A stretch of DNA of 64,000 bases from Aphrocallistes beatrix (lineage: Eukaryota > Porifera > Hexactinellida > Sceptrulophora > Aphrocallistidae). Location: positions 1,364,001 to 1,428,000 of the forward strand of contig OY725499.1 of assembly GCA_963281255.1 (NCBI GenBank). Reading direction: 5' to 3'. Shown piece after piece: positions 1 to 10,639 of the stretch. The notes beneath the pieces are model-generated. The model did not search any database. It had not been told where the DNA came from and saw only the letters and a list, made by a program, of their open reading frames with translations. Both the position numbers and the translations under genes were made by a program. Numbering within the stretch: position 1 is the first letter of the stretch; each line of letters starts with the position of its first letter.

Positions 1-930
1 GAATAGGATGTATGCTTTAGTCTCTGTATTCGTGCTAGACTGGTTGTAAATTCTGTGACTTCCGGAGCCATCTAGTCCATCTGCAATCTGAAATCGCAGA
101 GGAAAGTCTTGAGCTGCAGGAGGAGGTATGGTGAACAAGATTCGGTCGAGTGTATGACGGACGTATTGTGCATATGGTACGTGCGCACCAACTGGAGTAG
201 CAGGATTGGGATATAATTGAATAATATTTCGTAAAATAATGCTGTTCCTTTGTTCCACAACCTTATGATATGCAGGGAAATGAATATCGCTAGATAGCAA
301 GTGATGGCGTAGGTTCGTATATTTTCTCCTCCCAATCTCTAACATATCTACAAGGAATAACGCTTTGCTGACATCCAGTTCTTTCTTCAATATGTTCCCG
401 AATTGACCGGGGAACTTATCATACACGATTGACTTTGAAACTTTTGCTATCCCACGATTCTCTGTTAGATTGGATAACAGTTGTAAGGCAAGCGCCGCGA
501 TTTTTATTTCAGAGGTATTCTCAATCAGTGAGAGTGACTTGATAGATTCCAGCACACTTGAGAGTCGAGAACGTTGCTGTTGCATGGAAAGATGATCAAG
601 GGTCTTCCTATGGGTCACAGAAAGTGTGGCTACTTCTGCTTCGTCGTCTGAAGGCAATTCAAGGGAGTCAGAAATGCGATTTCTTTTCACCTCTGGTTCA
701 GTGGAAATGTTAGAGTGCCACCATTCTCCCTCTAAACAATCTAAAGATTTCTTTGCTTTCTTGACCCTATCTCGAATTCTGAATAGTATTGATTCCAAAC
801 TTTTCTTATCGAAATCTAATTCGAAGTTTTGTTGTAGGTAATTCACCGTTGTCAAGATACAATTGTTATTTTCTTTTAAGAGTCTTGCAAATTCAATACG
901 GGAATTTGGGAAAGATAACTTCTCAGCCAT
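1..930 (-). CDS. Transib/RAG1-like transposase, N-terminal half (runs off the window)
   Basis: An uninterrupted 310-codon frame runs from the ATG at 928-930 to the window edge; an in-frame TAA lies nine codons upstream of that ATG. After a charged N-terminus come RKTLDHLSMQQQRSRL (about residues 107-122), a helical block, LGR-type text EIGRRKYTNLRHHLLSSDI (about 198-216) with FPAYHKVV, a YVRHTLDRIL helix, and then DGLDGSGSHRIYNQ about 25 residues before the edge. The order (LR-helix, P-Y-V segment, T-R-L helix, DG motif followed by a hydrophobic strand KAYILF) matches my recollection of Transib and RAG1-like cores, where the DG motif carries the first catalytic Asp (D600 of RAG1). This is family knowledge plus inference; the other two acidic residues would lie outside the window. 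Absence of stops over 930 bp argues for recent activity or selection. Alternative: another DDE family, or a domesticated gene. No clear CACWRTG-type terminus is visible upstream. Confidence 0.55.
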   Translation of the reverse strand, partial: MAEKLSFPNSRIEFARLLKENNNCILTTVNYLQQNFELDFDKKSLESILFRIRDRVKKAKKSLDCLEGEWWHSNISTEPEVKRNRISDSLELPSDDEAEVATLSVTHRKTLDHLSMQQQRSRLSSVLESIKSLSLIENTSEIKIAALALQLLSNLTENRGIAKVSKSIVYDKFPGQFGNILKKELDVSKALFLVDMLEIGRRKYTNLRHHLLSSDIHFPAYHKVVEQRNSIILRNIIQLYPNPATPVGAHVPYAQYVRHTLDRILFTIPPPAAQDFPLRFQIADGLDGSGSHRIYNQSSTNTETKAYILF

Positions 931-1635
931 GAGGAATGTGTCAATGAATAATGATTAAGAGATTCCAATACTGAAGCTTTTTACATCATCAGACATTTAT
1001 TTATAATATCGGTATAGTGTTCATACTTTGAGTTGAAATACGATGAGTGTGGTTGTAAGAATAATATCTTATTTTGTTACATAGTTACAATATTTGACAA
1101 TGGAATTTGCCTAACAACAAAAATATGACAATGGAATTCAATATAAAATCTTACTTTGCGCACTGTTTCGGGGCGTATCCGTTTAAACTATGAATTTAGA
1201 TCTAGTTAGGGGTATATTGTATCAATATCTAATTGAAGTTTTGTGAAGTTTACTTTTGCGAGCACTTTTGAATTTTTAATCAAATAAATTTTGATTCTAA
1301 GTTAGCAACAAGTATAGAATTTAATTTCTCAACTGAAATATTGAAAATACTTGATTGAAAACAGGTTATTCGGTTTCAGCATACTTTAAATGTATAAACT
1401 AAACTGAATTTTTCGTCTTGTATTGTTAGAAAATGATTTTGCTTATATTTGAATTGAGGTTAAATTTAGAATTCCCCGGAACCACAATTTTAGCTAAAAT
1501 GAACATGCATATTTGTAAGTGTAATTGTACTGCTTCTAGGCACTCAATTGCTTAGAAAATTGAAACAAGTTTTATTCAAACAATAAGTAATCGAATAAAA
1601 TCATAGGAAAGGAGATCTATTTTTTTCCTATTCTT
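931..1635. other. AT-rich spacer, no feature recognised
   Basis: AT-rich sequence directly upstream of the left-edge frame. It should hold the promoter and, if the gene is in a transposon, the outer terminal repeat. The only loosely fitting end is TATAGTG at about 1013-1020, which is not convincing. No long open frame. Confidence 0.4.
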
Positions 1636-1639
1636 TGGT

Positions 1640-1995
1640 TCTAAACCACTGTGAATGGAATGCTAAGTTTTTAAATTTTTATCACGTGATGACGTAGCAT
1701 TTTTCGAAAATCCTAACTTGAAAACAAAAAGTCGTAGACTATCGCTCTAACTTCCTAATATACTTTTTAGAAGCTCTTTATTCATTCTAAACCGATGAAT
1801 TATACTTTGTAGTGCTAGGAGTATGAAATATATTTCCCAATTGGTTCAAAATATTCGCGGTTAGAGGTCTCAAGGTAATTTGTGAATTTTCAGTATAATT
1901 TTGATATTTTCCTCAAAATCTGTTGGAATATATCTAATTCATCAGTATAAATGCGATTAAATGCCTATGGATGCTTTTGTTTATCGTTAATAGCT
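1640..1995 (+). repeat. Dispersed repeat of about 350 bp, copy 1
   Basis: Near-collinear with 9893-10245 in the same orientation. Shared landmarks are ATGACGTAGCATTTTTCGAA / ATGACCTAGCATTTTTCGAA, AAAGTCGTAGACT, GAAGCTCTTTATTCATTCTA and AATGCCT(A/G)TG(G/A)ATGCTTTT. Neither copy has an open frame. Family unknown. Confidence 0.75.
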
Positions 1996-2019
1996 CATTT
2001 TACATCGTTCTTAAGGAGA

Positions 2020-2705
2020 CAAAACCCCAAAAAATCAAAGTCTTAATTCAACCATTGTTATACTGTTTATGGATAGTACTAGTTAGTTCAAGAATTAATG
2101 CATAGTATGAGTTGCGAACTAGGAATAAATATGAAGTTATAGTCACTCAAAGTCTAAATCCTATACAATATCCGTGGTTGTGCCGTTCGTCATAACTAAC
2201 TATTGACTAGGATCAGGTTGATTTTACTGTTCAAATATCATTATTAGCGAATGGTTGAGCTAGTAGCGAAGCTATTTTGTTCAATTTTAACTTTAATAAT
2301 TTTTTATGTTGAAAAATATTTTGTCGAGTCATTTACTCAGGAATTTTTGGGACAAAATAATTTTCAGTTTTTAAACTTTTCTTTTATTTGAAAATCGGGC
2401 TTCGCTACTAGCTTAATCAGAGGATTTAGCGAGTTTATTACAATAGGTTTGCATTTAAAATGTGAATATTTTTTGAGTTAGGGTAATCATACGGATGTGC
2501 GCCAATTGAAAATTTAAAAAATTTAAATTAATAGATTTTGATTGAGAAAGGCCAGATTTACCTGCTACAAGTACATAAACAATCATCGGATTGAAAAAAT
2601 ATCTGATTATCGGATTATTTAGACATCCTAGAATTAAATAAAAACTAAATTACAATATATCTGGTTCTGGCAATTTTTTTCAAAATTTGAGGGCCTGTCA
2701 CCTTA
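2020..2705 (+). repeat. Dispersed repeat of about 680 bp, inverted relative to 19035-19690
   Basis: The sequence from AAAATCAAAG near 2032 to GAGGGCCTGTCAC near 2690-2702 is found reverse-complemented at 19035-19690, with many substitutions but collinear landmarks: CTAGTAGCGAAG, CTATTGACTAGGATCA, CCGTGGTTGTGCCGTTCG. No terminal inverted repeats seen. No coding potential. Probably an old non-autonomous element. Confidence 0.75.
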
Positions 2706-3300
2706 ACATTAAATCCCTATATCTCGGGACTTTAAAATTCCAAAATTGACCGTCTTTCAAAAATTTTAACTCAAAATTGCTTTGAGATAGAGGAAGAGTT
2801 GTTCCATATCATTAGGCGATGGACGTAGGACCACTCGATTTTCGATATCTTTTAAATTTGTGATTTTATTACTGATTTCTAAAGAAAATCGTTCTTTTTT
2901 TGGCAATTTTTTTTCAAACCCCTATACAATTAACAATTTTGGTTATTTTAACTTTCTTTAGGTCCTATACGATAGCGAATTTGATAGACTATATATGAAA
3001 AAATTTTCGAAGCATTTTATCCAAACATGTGTTTCAAAAAATTCACAGAGTGGAGGAGGGCTTACCATTAAGATGTGCTAGGGAAAAACGGAAAAAAACC
3101 GACTTTGAGACGCTGTAACTTAAAAACTAGAAATGCGAACCAAAAACTGTTTGGAATGTCTCAATATTTTTTAATTGCATTACCTGCCCACGCTTAACAT
3201 ATTATATATCTCTCTTCTTGATATATGCTGTAAGACAAACCTAAGGATTTTTCACGAGCGGTATCCTTAATATTAAATAACATCCAAACATCCTTAATCA
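2706..3300. other. AT-rich spacer, nothing recognised
   Basis: A, T homopolymer-rich sequence with no open frame above 60 codons and no terminal repeats that I can pair. Confidence 0.4.
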
Positions 3301-3449
3301 ACAACTTATAGTATTAAAAACAAAATATGCCATTTCAAAAATATTCACTTCATGACACCTCAAAAAGTGTGAAAAGTTATCAGTTATGACTGTGGACCCA
3401 AAGATGACCACGCCCGATAGTATCCGCCGAAATCCCATATCAATATATA

Positions 3450-4354
3450 CGGGGTGGCTTTTAAGTTCTGTCCCATGCTTTATTAGGTATAAAATTTCTT
3501 AAACTCAAACAATCTTAGTTATTATGGTCTTTAGAGATTGTAATTAGAATATTCTCAATGATTTTATAAGATTTTTCGAGTCTAAGAACTTGAACTGTGT
3601 TTTGTATGGTGAGTTTTGTGAAAAAAATGTTTCCTGGAACGCAGCGAAAATCGAGAATCAGGGACCACTGCTTTTCAAATTATCTTTCTAGAGTCTTCAA
3701 ATTTCAGAACAAAATAGCTCTCACATTTTCCTCGATTAAAACCCTGGAACAACTTGGGATATTGAAAGTGAATTTGAAAATGAATTGAAGTGAACAGAAA
3801 GTGAAAATGAATTGAAGTGAACTGAAAGTGAAAATGAATCCTATTTATACTTTTCAAGCGAAGGTGTTCCAGGGATAATCTAAATTTTTAGAAATATAGA
3901 ATGTTTAGATCAGTATGTATTGAGAACCTTTTGGATCAGATTTTTTGGTGATGTGAAAAAAAGTGCCATTTTAGGTGATTTTGCATAATGTACCTAATTT
4001 GAAGTCGTGAAATAATAACTTTATCTCGTTTCTGAAAATGAATTCAATGGATTTGTGAAAAATGAATGGAAGGTATCTGGTGCTAAATCGTCATGGAACA
4101 TCGATTATCGAGACATTTTTTACAGAAGCAGTGGCCCTAATTCTCGATTTTCACTGCGTTCCAGGACACATATTTTTTTCACAAAACTCACCATATAAAA
4201 CACAGTTCCAGTGCTTAGACTCAGAAAAATCTTACAAAATCTTTGAGAATATTCGAATTACAATTTCTAAATACCATAATAACTAAGATTGTTTGAGTTT
4301 AAGAAATTTTATACCTAATAAAGAAGCTTGGGACAGAACTTAAAAGCCACCCTG
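3450..4354. mobile_element. Foldback MITE, TA target duplication, copy 1
   Basis: Ends read CGGGGTGGCTTTTAAGTTCT and, reverse-complemented from the right, CAGGGTGGCTTTTAAGTTCT. TA flanks both ends. Inverted arms extend several hundred bases (ATAAAATTTCTTA..CAAACAATC and mirror), so nearly the whole element folds back on itself. Between the arms lies a short GAAGTGAA-type tandem. Relatives are at 23211-23981 and, partially, at 60092-60404. TA duplication suggests Tc1/mariner-superfamily mobilisation; no transposase of matching ends is identified here. Confidence 0.8.
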
Positions 4355-4770
4355 TATAACAAATTGCTGGAAATCTAGTGCTGAGCATGAATTCAACATC
4401 TAAAAGATGATCTGGCACAGTTTCAAATAAGTTAAAGCTGTGGGACATTTCATATTTAAAATGTGTTGTTTTTGGAGCGACATCAGTGATACATCAGTGG
4501 TAGTGGCGAAATATTGGGGCTGGAGTTATAAAAATCGGAATTAAGGTTGTTTTCCTAGGGGCATTTTGTTTTTTATCAAAATTTTCAAAAAGTCCTTTTT
4601 AATCATTTTTTAGAATTTGAATTCCAATATTTCGCCGCTTAAAGCCACTTCTACCACCTGGTGTCAACCAAAAATGGACACATTTTTGAAGCGAAATGTC
4701 TCATATCTATAACTACTTTCAACCATGCCAGATCATCATTTTGATGCTGAATTCGTGCTCACTACTAAAT

Positions 4771-4931
4771 TTCCAGCAATTTGATATATATATATATTGA
4801 CTACATTTGGAGAATTCTTTGGCTGCGGGTTCCTAACAACGGCCAGGAATGTGAAAAATTCCTGGCCGTTACTAGGCACGGACAACCAAAAATTTCTCCA
4901 AATATAGTCAATATATATATCAAATTGCTGG
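4771..4931. repeat. Near-perfect hairpin, 80-bp arms
   Basis: TTTCCAGCAATTTGATATAT at the left is mirrored by the right arm; the centre is GGCCAGGAAT..ATTCCTGGCC. A sister hairpin is at 5971-6138 and a diverged version lies within 51410-51880. This is a core module of the palindromic MITE family. Confidence 0.85.
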
Positions 4932-5970
4932 AAATTCAATGCTGGATACGATTTCAGGATTCAAATAATAATCAGGCATTTTTGAAATTAGTTATAGACC
5001 GGGGGTCCCGGCGGATACTATCGGATGGGGTTATTCTTGGGTCGCCAAGGATAAATGACCAGTTTTCACACTTTTGAAGGTAAAATTTTTGAAACAACAT
5101 ATTTTGAATTAAAGTACTGCTATAAGTTGTTGAATAAGGATATTTGCATGTTATTTAATATTACAAAGCAATTAAAACTAATGAAAAATGAGTGATATAT
5201 ATAAATATTTTTTAAATCCTATTATCATACTTTTTTTTCAGCAATTATTAGTGTGATAACTTTTTGCAGATTCAACATAGATGCGCAAACTCGACGGTTT
5301 TTAATAGATCACGAAGAGTAGAACAAAATTAACAGATTTTTGATATTATGAATAAAAAGAGAATTATGAAAAAAATAGTGTCAAAATTACTAAAAAAAGA
5401 ATTCCTCGGGTCTTTAGTGTGAATTTTTATTAATTTTCAAAATTTCAAAAATCTGTCTATCCAATTGATAGTTCACGGATTTATGAAGGAATTTGGAAAT
5501 TTTCTAAATCGTTGTTCGCATATTGTGTCAGATTTCGTTCTTATAAAATTACAAAATTTTTAAAACAAAAATTTAATCTGTTATATTATTTCAATTATTA
5601 ATGCAGTTTTGCAGATAACTATGCTATTCTAATCTGCTCTGAAAAAATTGAATGAATCGGTTGAAAAAGTCAAAAGTTAGCAATTATAGGAAAGGCCAAC
5701 CTTAAGTTTGGTTTTTCCCATGCGAAACTTGTTTTTTATTCAAAATATGCCCAAATTGCTTTTTTATCATTTTTAGATACTTATAGGGGTTCTAAACAAT
5801 AATCCCGATTATTATAATTCCAGCCCCAATATTTCGCCACTTTGAGCCACTTGTATCACTTGGTGTCGCTCAAAAAACGACACATTTTAAATGCGAAATG
5901 TCCCACAGCTATAACTTCTTTTAACAGTGCCAGATCATCTTTTTAATGCTGAATTCATGCTTAGCACTAG

Positions 5971-6138
5971 ATTTCCAGCAATTTGATATATATATTGACC
6001 ATATTTGGAAACATTTTTGTTTGACCGTGCCTAGCAACGGCCAGGAATTTTTTCACATTCCTGACCGTTGCTAGGAAAATGCAACCAAAATATTCTACAA
6101 ATATGGTCAATATATATATCAAATTGCTGAAAATCTAG
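5971..6138. repeat. Near-perfect hairpin, second copy
   Basis: Same module as at 4771-4931, with GCCTAGCAACGGCCAGGAAT on one arm and ATTCCTGACCGTTGCTAGG on the other, around a TTTTTTCAC loop. Confidence 0.85.
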
Positions 6139-6172
6139 TGCTGAGCACGAATTCAGTATTAAAATAACGACC

Positions 6173-6500
6173 AGGGGCCTTATTCTCAGATCGACTTAAA
6201 CTTAAACTTAACTTAAACTTAACCTAAGTAATTACTTAGTTTTCATTAAGTTTTCTTGACTATACTTATACTTAAATCCATACTTAGTTTTTTGGTGGAA
6301 ACTAAGTAAAAACTAAGTAAATACTTAGTTTTTGCGTCGAACTTAAGAACTACTAAGTATTTACTTAGTTTTTATTAAGTTTCCTTGACTATACTTATAC
6401 TTAAATCCATACTTAGTTTTTTGTTGGAAACTAAGTAATTACTAAGTAAATACTTAGTTTCTGCGTCGAACTTAAGAACTGCTAAGTATTTACTTAGTTT
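6173..6500 (+). mobile_element. Left end of Harbinger element with AACTTA-rich subterminal repeats
   Basis: GGGGCCTTATTCTCAGATCG is followed by repeated ACTTAAACTTAA and by two roughly 130-bp direct copies containing CTTGACTATACTTATACTTA and GCGTCGAACTTAAGAACT. Harbinger termini in animals are often GGGCC-starting with TTAAGTT-type subterminal repeats (family knowledge). The transposase gene starts about 150 bp downstream. I could not find a matching right end after the Myb gene, so the element may be right-truncated or its end diverged. Confidence 0.55.
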
Positions 6501-6647
6501 CTATGTCAAAATGATGACAAGGTAAATCAACATTGGATATAAATAGTTCGTAGAATTAAACTAAGATTATCAATTCGAATCAATAACTTGTATTTCTTCC
6601 GATATGACATTTGCTCTGTTCCTACTTGAAGTCAATACGACAATAGT

Positions 6648-7642
6648 TTGGCAAATCAAAGGGTATTTAGAGATCGGTTAAATCCCATAGACTCATACAA
6701 CGATATTGAATTCATCAACCGTTACAGGATTACCCGTAGCATATTCATTCAACTCCATGAAAAAATTGCAGGATATTTTCTCAAACCAAGAATATGTAGT
6801 TCACATCCGATTCCAAGTATAACCCAATTTGCTGTTGCATTACAGTTTCTGGCGACAGGTTCTTTCCAAACAGTGATTGCAACTTCACATGGCGTCTCTC
6901 AATCTTCAGTGTCAAGGTGTATTGCAGCTGTAACTGATGCTCTCTGTTCAATTATTAAAAATTTCCAAACCTCCATGAACAATCCCAAGTTCAGCAATCT
7001 TTTTTAGAGAAATGCGGATTCCCTTTGGTCATAGGATGTATTGACGGTTCACATGTATCAATAGTTGCACCATCGAATAATGAAGAAGTATATGTAAATC
7101 GGAAAAATGAACACTCCATTAACATCCAAGCCATTTGTGATAGTAATTTGAAATTTATGGATGTTGTCGCGAAATGGCCTGGCAGTACTCATGATGCTTT
7201 TATCTGGAGACAGTCAGGCATCAATCAAGGAATTACCAGCGGGGATATTCCAACTGTGCGTGGATGGTTCCTCGGTGACAGTGGGTATCCTTTACGACCC
7301 AATTTATTGACACCCATCCAAAATCCGAATACGCCGGGAGAAAGAAGATACAACCGTTCTTTTCCGAAGTCGCGTAAAACAATTGAGTGCGCATTCGGGT
7401 TATGGAAGAGCCGTTGGAGGTCAATGCACAGAACGGGAGGTACACTTTGTTATGCACCGGAGAGAGTTTGCAGACTCGTTATTGCAACCATGGTGTTGCA
7501 TAACATTTGTATCGATCATGGGTTGCAGTGGGAATCAGAATTTGATGTTGGTGGAGAAGAGGATGAAGAAACTATATTTCATGATTCTACCACTAGTGGC
7601 ACTGCTGTTCGCCAATCTGTAATTGATCAGTATTTTAATTAA
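6648..7642 (+). pseudogene. Harbinger (PIF/Harbinger) transposase, one frameshift
   Basis: Two frames join into one protein of about 330 residues. The first (6648-7007) carries the N-terminal DNA-binding region, ending with RCIAAVTDALCSIIKNF. The second (7025-7642) carries the DDE_4-type catalytic domain: VIGCIDGSH with the first Asp, WPGSTHDAF, LGDSGYPL with the second Asp, and SRKTIECAFGLWKSRW with the Glu. All three catalytic residues are present. The frame shifts between about 6970 and 7005, where the upstream frame ends in a stop at 7005-7007 while the other frame reads QSFLEKCGFP. The break looks like a small indel, so a recently lost element is likely. The partner Myb/SANT gene lies convergently at 7778-8616. 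Transposase and accessory protein act together on element ends in characterised Harbingers (family knowledge). Confidence 0.88.
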
Positions 7643-7777
7643 CTATCTTATGATATGTGAGACTATAAGCACAGAGATACAACTAGATATTTATCACAAA
7701 TATGCTTAATTATATTGACAGTTATTCCAATCTCTAATTCTTGTACTAAGTTTCTAATACATGTAACGTATAGGCAA

Positions 7778-8616
7778 TTAATCCTTTTCCTGCTGCTGGT
7801 AGAAAGGAGGTAGTGTTGGAAAATATTGTTGCTGTTGGTATCCCTGTTGTAGATGAGTTGAAGGAGGTAGATGAGGCAATGGATTAGGAGGTTGCATTCC
7901 GGAAGAGATCATATCTGACATCAAGTTTATTAGTTTATTCTGATTGGAAATCAACAACTCCAATTTACCAACCATTAGTCCTGTGCTAGATGTAATATTT
8001 TCCGCTATTACCTCAAGTTTGGAATCTATTCTCTTCAGAATCTCGACTTTTGTCTTTCATTCTCCAGAATGCCTTCCTTGAAAGGATCAGTCACAGGAAT
8101 TTCATTCAATTTCCTCTTCCTTGCAGGTGGCTTCATTGCAATCTCAATCTCTGAACCTGATTGTGACCCAAGATCCTGTAATGTTCCTGCTGGACTAATA
8201 GCCATATCAAGATCGCTCAAAGGACTGTTAGTTCCCATTGAAAGGTCTATCCCAGCTTCTATTCCTTCAAAGATTTCCTTTCCCTTGATAGACCTTATCT
8301 TTGTTTCCAGCTCCGTCAGCTCAGCTTCAGCAGGTCCACCTCCTGTTTTCCTCATGGATGCCAGTTTGTCGCTGATAATTGGCTTGTATTTAACCAGAAT
8401 GTTAAACCATTTTTTGGAAACATCCTCTTTGGTTCGTAGTGTCCCATGCTCTTGCGAAATTGAATTGGCAATTTGTTCCCAGATACTGTTCTTCTCATCA
8501 AAAGTTAGAGTTGAACTAAATGCGCCAAACAGTTTTGGTTTATTTTCCAGGACCAAATCAACTAGGGTGGTGATTTCAGAGTTGGAAAAATTCTTTGCTC
8601 GAGTTTTAATGGACAT
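7778..8616 (-). pseudogene. Harbinger Myb/SANT-like accessory protein, one frameshift
   Basis: ATG at 8614-8616. The first 90 residues hold a trihelix/Myb-SANT DNA-binding domain (FSNSEITTLVDLVLENK.., SIWEQIANSIS, DVSKKWFNILVKYK) followed by RKTGGGPAEAELT, typical of the Myb_DNA-bind_5 proteins of Harbinger elements. The frame ends early at 8035, but the next frame reads EILKRIDSKLEVIAENI into the open frame at 7975-7778, which ends in a Pro/Gln-rich tail. A one-base loss near 8057 (in the AGACAAAAGTCGAG stretch) explains this. In studied Harbingers this protein brings the transposase to the nucleus and element ends (family knowledge). Confidence 0.82.
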
Positions 8617-8680
8617 TGGTGGAGATCTTGTAGTTTGAAATTATTCTCTATACTTTCTCTGTGTTTTATACTCAATTTTT

Positions 8681-9160
8681 CATTAATTTGTAATAATAAT
8701 ATTGGTTATTACATCAAAGCACTACTATGTCAGTTATTATTCAGTAGCTTCATGTTTACGTAAGATATTGAGTGATGAAGACATTCTTATCCGGTGTAAA
8801 TCAAATCAATGTCTTAAAACCATACTACATTAATGGTGACTCCAACAAATAAATAGAGTTCTAATTGCGATAAAATTGGATCGTATTGTTCTTAGTAATA
8901 GTTAATATTATACCCCAATTTTCATTAATTTATAATAATAATATTGGTTATTACATCAAAGCACTACTATGTCAGTTATTATTCAGTAGCTTCATGTTTA
9001 CGTAAGATATTGAGTGATGAAGACATTCTTAATGCGGTGTAAATCAAATCAATGTCGTAAAACCATACTACATTAATGGTGACTACAACAAATAACTAGA
9101 GCTCTAATTGCGATAAAATTGGATCGTATTGTCTTGCCAATAATTAATATTACATTTATT
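8681..9160. repeat. Tandem duplication, 242-bp unit, two copies
   Basis: CATTAATTTGTAATAATAAT begins the first unit and recurs 242 bp later; the copies share about 230 bp with only a few changes (TCCGG / TGCGG, GACTCCAAC / GACTACAAC). The second copy is slightly short on its right side. No coding frame. Confidence 0.85.
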
Positions 9161-9214
9161 TTCACAAATTCCCCTTCTGCAAGGATGTAAAATAATATTT
9201 TCTTCATAAAATTG

Positions 9215-9380
9215 TGAGTTAATGATGTGTATAGAAAAACTGGAGCACTTTTCATATTTATTTTTAAAGTTCTGACTTTGGACCTCCCAAATTCGGTGGA
9301 AAACCCCCATTTAGGATCCAAAAAGAGATATCTCTGTATATATAAGCACAAATTCTTAGTTCTCACTTCCTACTATACTT
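9215..9380 (+). repeat. Dispersed repeat shared with 16488-16600
   Basis: AATGATGTGTATAGAAAAAC..TGGAGCAC, GACTTTGGACCTCCCAAATTCGGT and CCCCCATTTAGG are all matched at 16488-16600 in the same orientation. Short, no termini defined. Confidence 0.65.
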
Positions 9381-9394
9381 TTTATAAGGATATA

Positions 9395-9859
9395 CACTAC
9401 CTGGCCAAAAGTATTGGAACACCATATTGCTTTGCATCCATCAGTAATACTAAAATGGAGCTATCAATGCGCCAATGAATTAAAACCACCAATGTTAATG
9501 GAATCTAACATCAATTTCGAATATACACACTCGAATAAATCAATCTAGAAGGTTCTTATAGATAATCCTTTTCAAAGCACAATTACTAGTACGTGTATCA
9601 CATTGTGCCACTTGCCACCATTATATATTATGGAAACAAGTGGGTCAAGGTGGCACAATCGTTGTTAATTCCCTTTAGGCATAATTGATGAATAGAAAAA
9701 TTCTAAACTGAGTAACTCGAGTGTATGGATTTTGAATTTGAATTCAGATTTTCGGTAGCTGTCGTGAGTTTAGTGAATTGGCCTCAATGGAGAGACCCAT
9801 TTTAGTATTATTTATGAAGCAAAGCAATATGGTGTTCCAATACTTTTGGCCAGGTAGTG
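9395..9859. mobile_element. Tc1-type MITE, 465 bp
   Basis: Ends are CACTACCTGGCCAAAAGTAT and its reverse complement, extended to a terminal inverted repeat of about 40 bp, flanked by TA on both sides. CTGGCCAAAAGTATTGGAACAC is the classical Tc1-like terminus (family knowledge). No transposase frame inside, so it depends on a helper. Confidence 0.9.
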
Positions 9860-9892
9860 TATATATGATTCATTGATAATAATTGCACTACA

Positions 9893-10245
9893 TGCTATGG
9901 AATGTTAAGTTTTAGATTTTTGTCATGTGATGACCTAGCATTTTTCGAAATCCTAACTTGGAAACTAAAAGTCGTAGACTTTCGTTCTAAATTCCTAGTA
10001 TACTTTTTGGAAGCTCTTTATTCATTCTAGACTGATGAGTTATACTTTGTAGTGCTAGGAATATGAATTATTATTCACAATTATCTCAAAATATTCTTGG
10101 TTGGGGGCTTCAAGGAAATTTGTGGATTTTCAGTGTACTTTTGCTATTTTCCGCAAATAGTTGGTTGCAATATACCTTAATCATCAGTATGAATGTAAAT
10201 AAATGCCTGTGAATGCTTTTTTTTCATTTTTAAGCGCAGTCGACT
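9893..10245 (+). repeat. Dispersed repeat of about 350 bp, copy 2
   Basis: Copy of 1640-1995, lying 33 bp after the MITE. No open frame or terminal repeats. Confidence 0.75.
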
Positions 10246-10452
10246 ATATACATTTATATCTGTAGCTAATTGATTTTATGATTTTCGGTTATTTTTGATT
10301 TGCTCAAATATTTTAAATCGCATTCCAAGTCCATTTTTCAGATTTAGATAGCAGACCTTTTATTTGGCGCTTTTTATTTTACTAAACCTTTTTTGATCTC
10401 CCCAGTTTAATGCTTCTCATCATCCTATATTGATTTATCTGAGGTTCATCAA

Positions 10453-10639
10453 ATGCCAAGAAAAAAAACTCTTTCCAAAGTCGGGACTTTAAAAGATAAT
10501 ATTAAGAGAAGACATAGAAGAAGTAAAAGCTATTCTTTTCTATCCGATCATCTCGAAGATATCAATCGAAATAAATCACATTCAAATTCAACAGATAAGC
10601 ATTTCATCGGTGGATTCAAGACAAAAACTGATTCCAAAG
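10453..10639 (+). CDS. Possible host first coding exon, basic protein
   Basis: ATG at 10453 opens 62 codons ending CCAAAG followed by GTATCT at 10640, a reasonable 5' splice site; the frame would leave one base in the split codon. The product starts MPRKKTLSK and continues KRRHRRSKSYSFLSDHLED, a Lys/Arg-rich then Ser/Asn-rich low-complexity segment compatible with a nuclear protein. No domain recognised and no partner exon found. The stop a few codons past the donor shows that without splicing the frame is only 70 codons, so it may be spurious. Confidence 0.3.

Larger units (their letters stand above)
3300..6140. repeat. Mosaic of palindromic MITE copies
   Basis: Repeated and inverted blocks fill this stretch. 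GGGACATTTC, TATTTCGCCAC and TTTCCAGCAATTTGATAT occur in both orientations, and 3300-3440 (CGATAGTATCCGCCG) is mirrored at 5000-5090 (CGGCGGATACTATCGG). The inner modules match the 933-bp palindromic element at 51156-52088, so these are related non-autonomous elements, here nested and rearranged. No transposase is encoded. A separate TA-flanked foldback element sits at 3450-4354. Confidence 0.65.

Noticed and set aside
72-335. Minus-strand open frame of 87 codons
   Set aside because: It overlaps the 310-codon Transib/RAG1-like frame in another frame and has no family features; shadow.
1008-1022. TATAGTG as a Transib terminal end
   Set aside because: Only partly matches the expected CAC-N-R-TG type end and no 5-bp duplication can be tested with the other end missing.
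7233-7622. Frames on both strands inside the Harbinger transposase
   Set aside because: Shadows of the DDE domain frame.
8069-8638. 189-codon plus-strand frame
   Set aside because: Antisense shadow of the Myb/SANT gene, whose domain motifs are clear on the minus strand.
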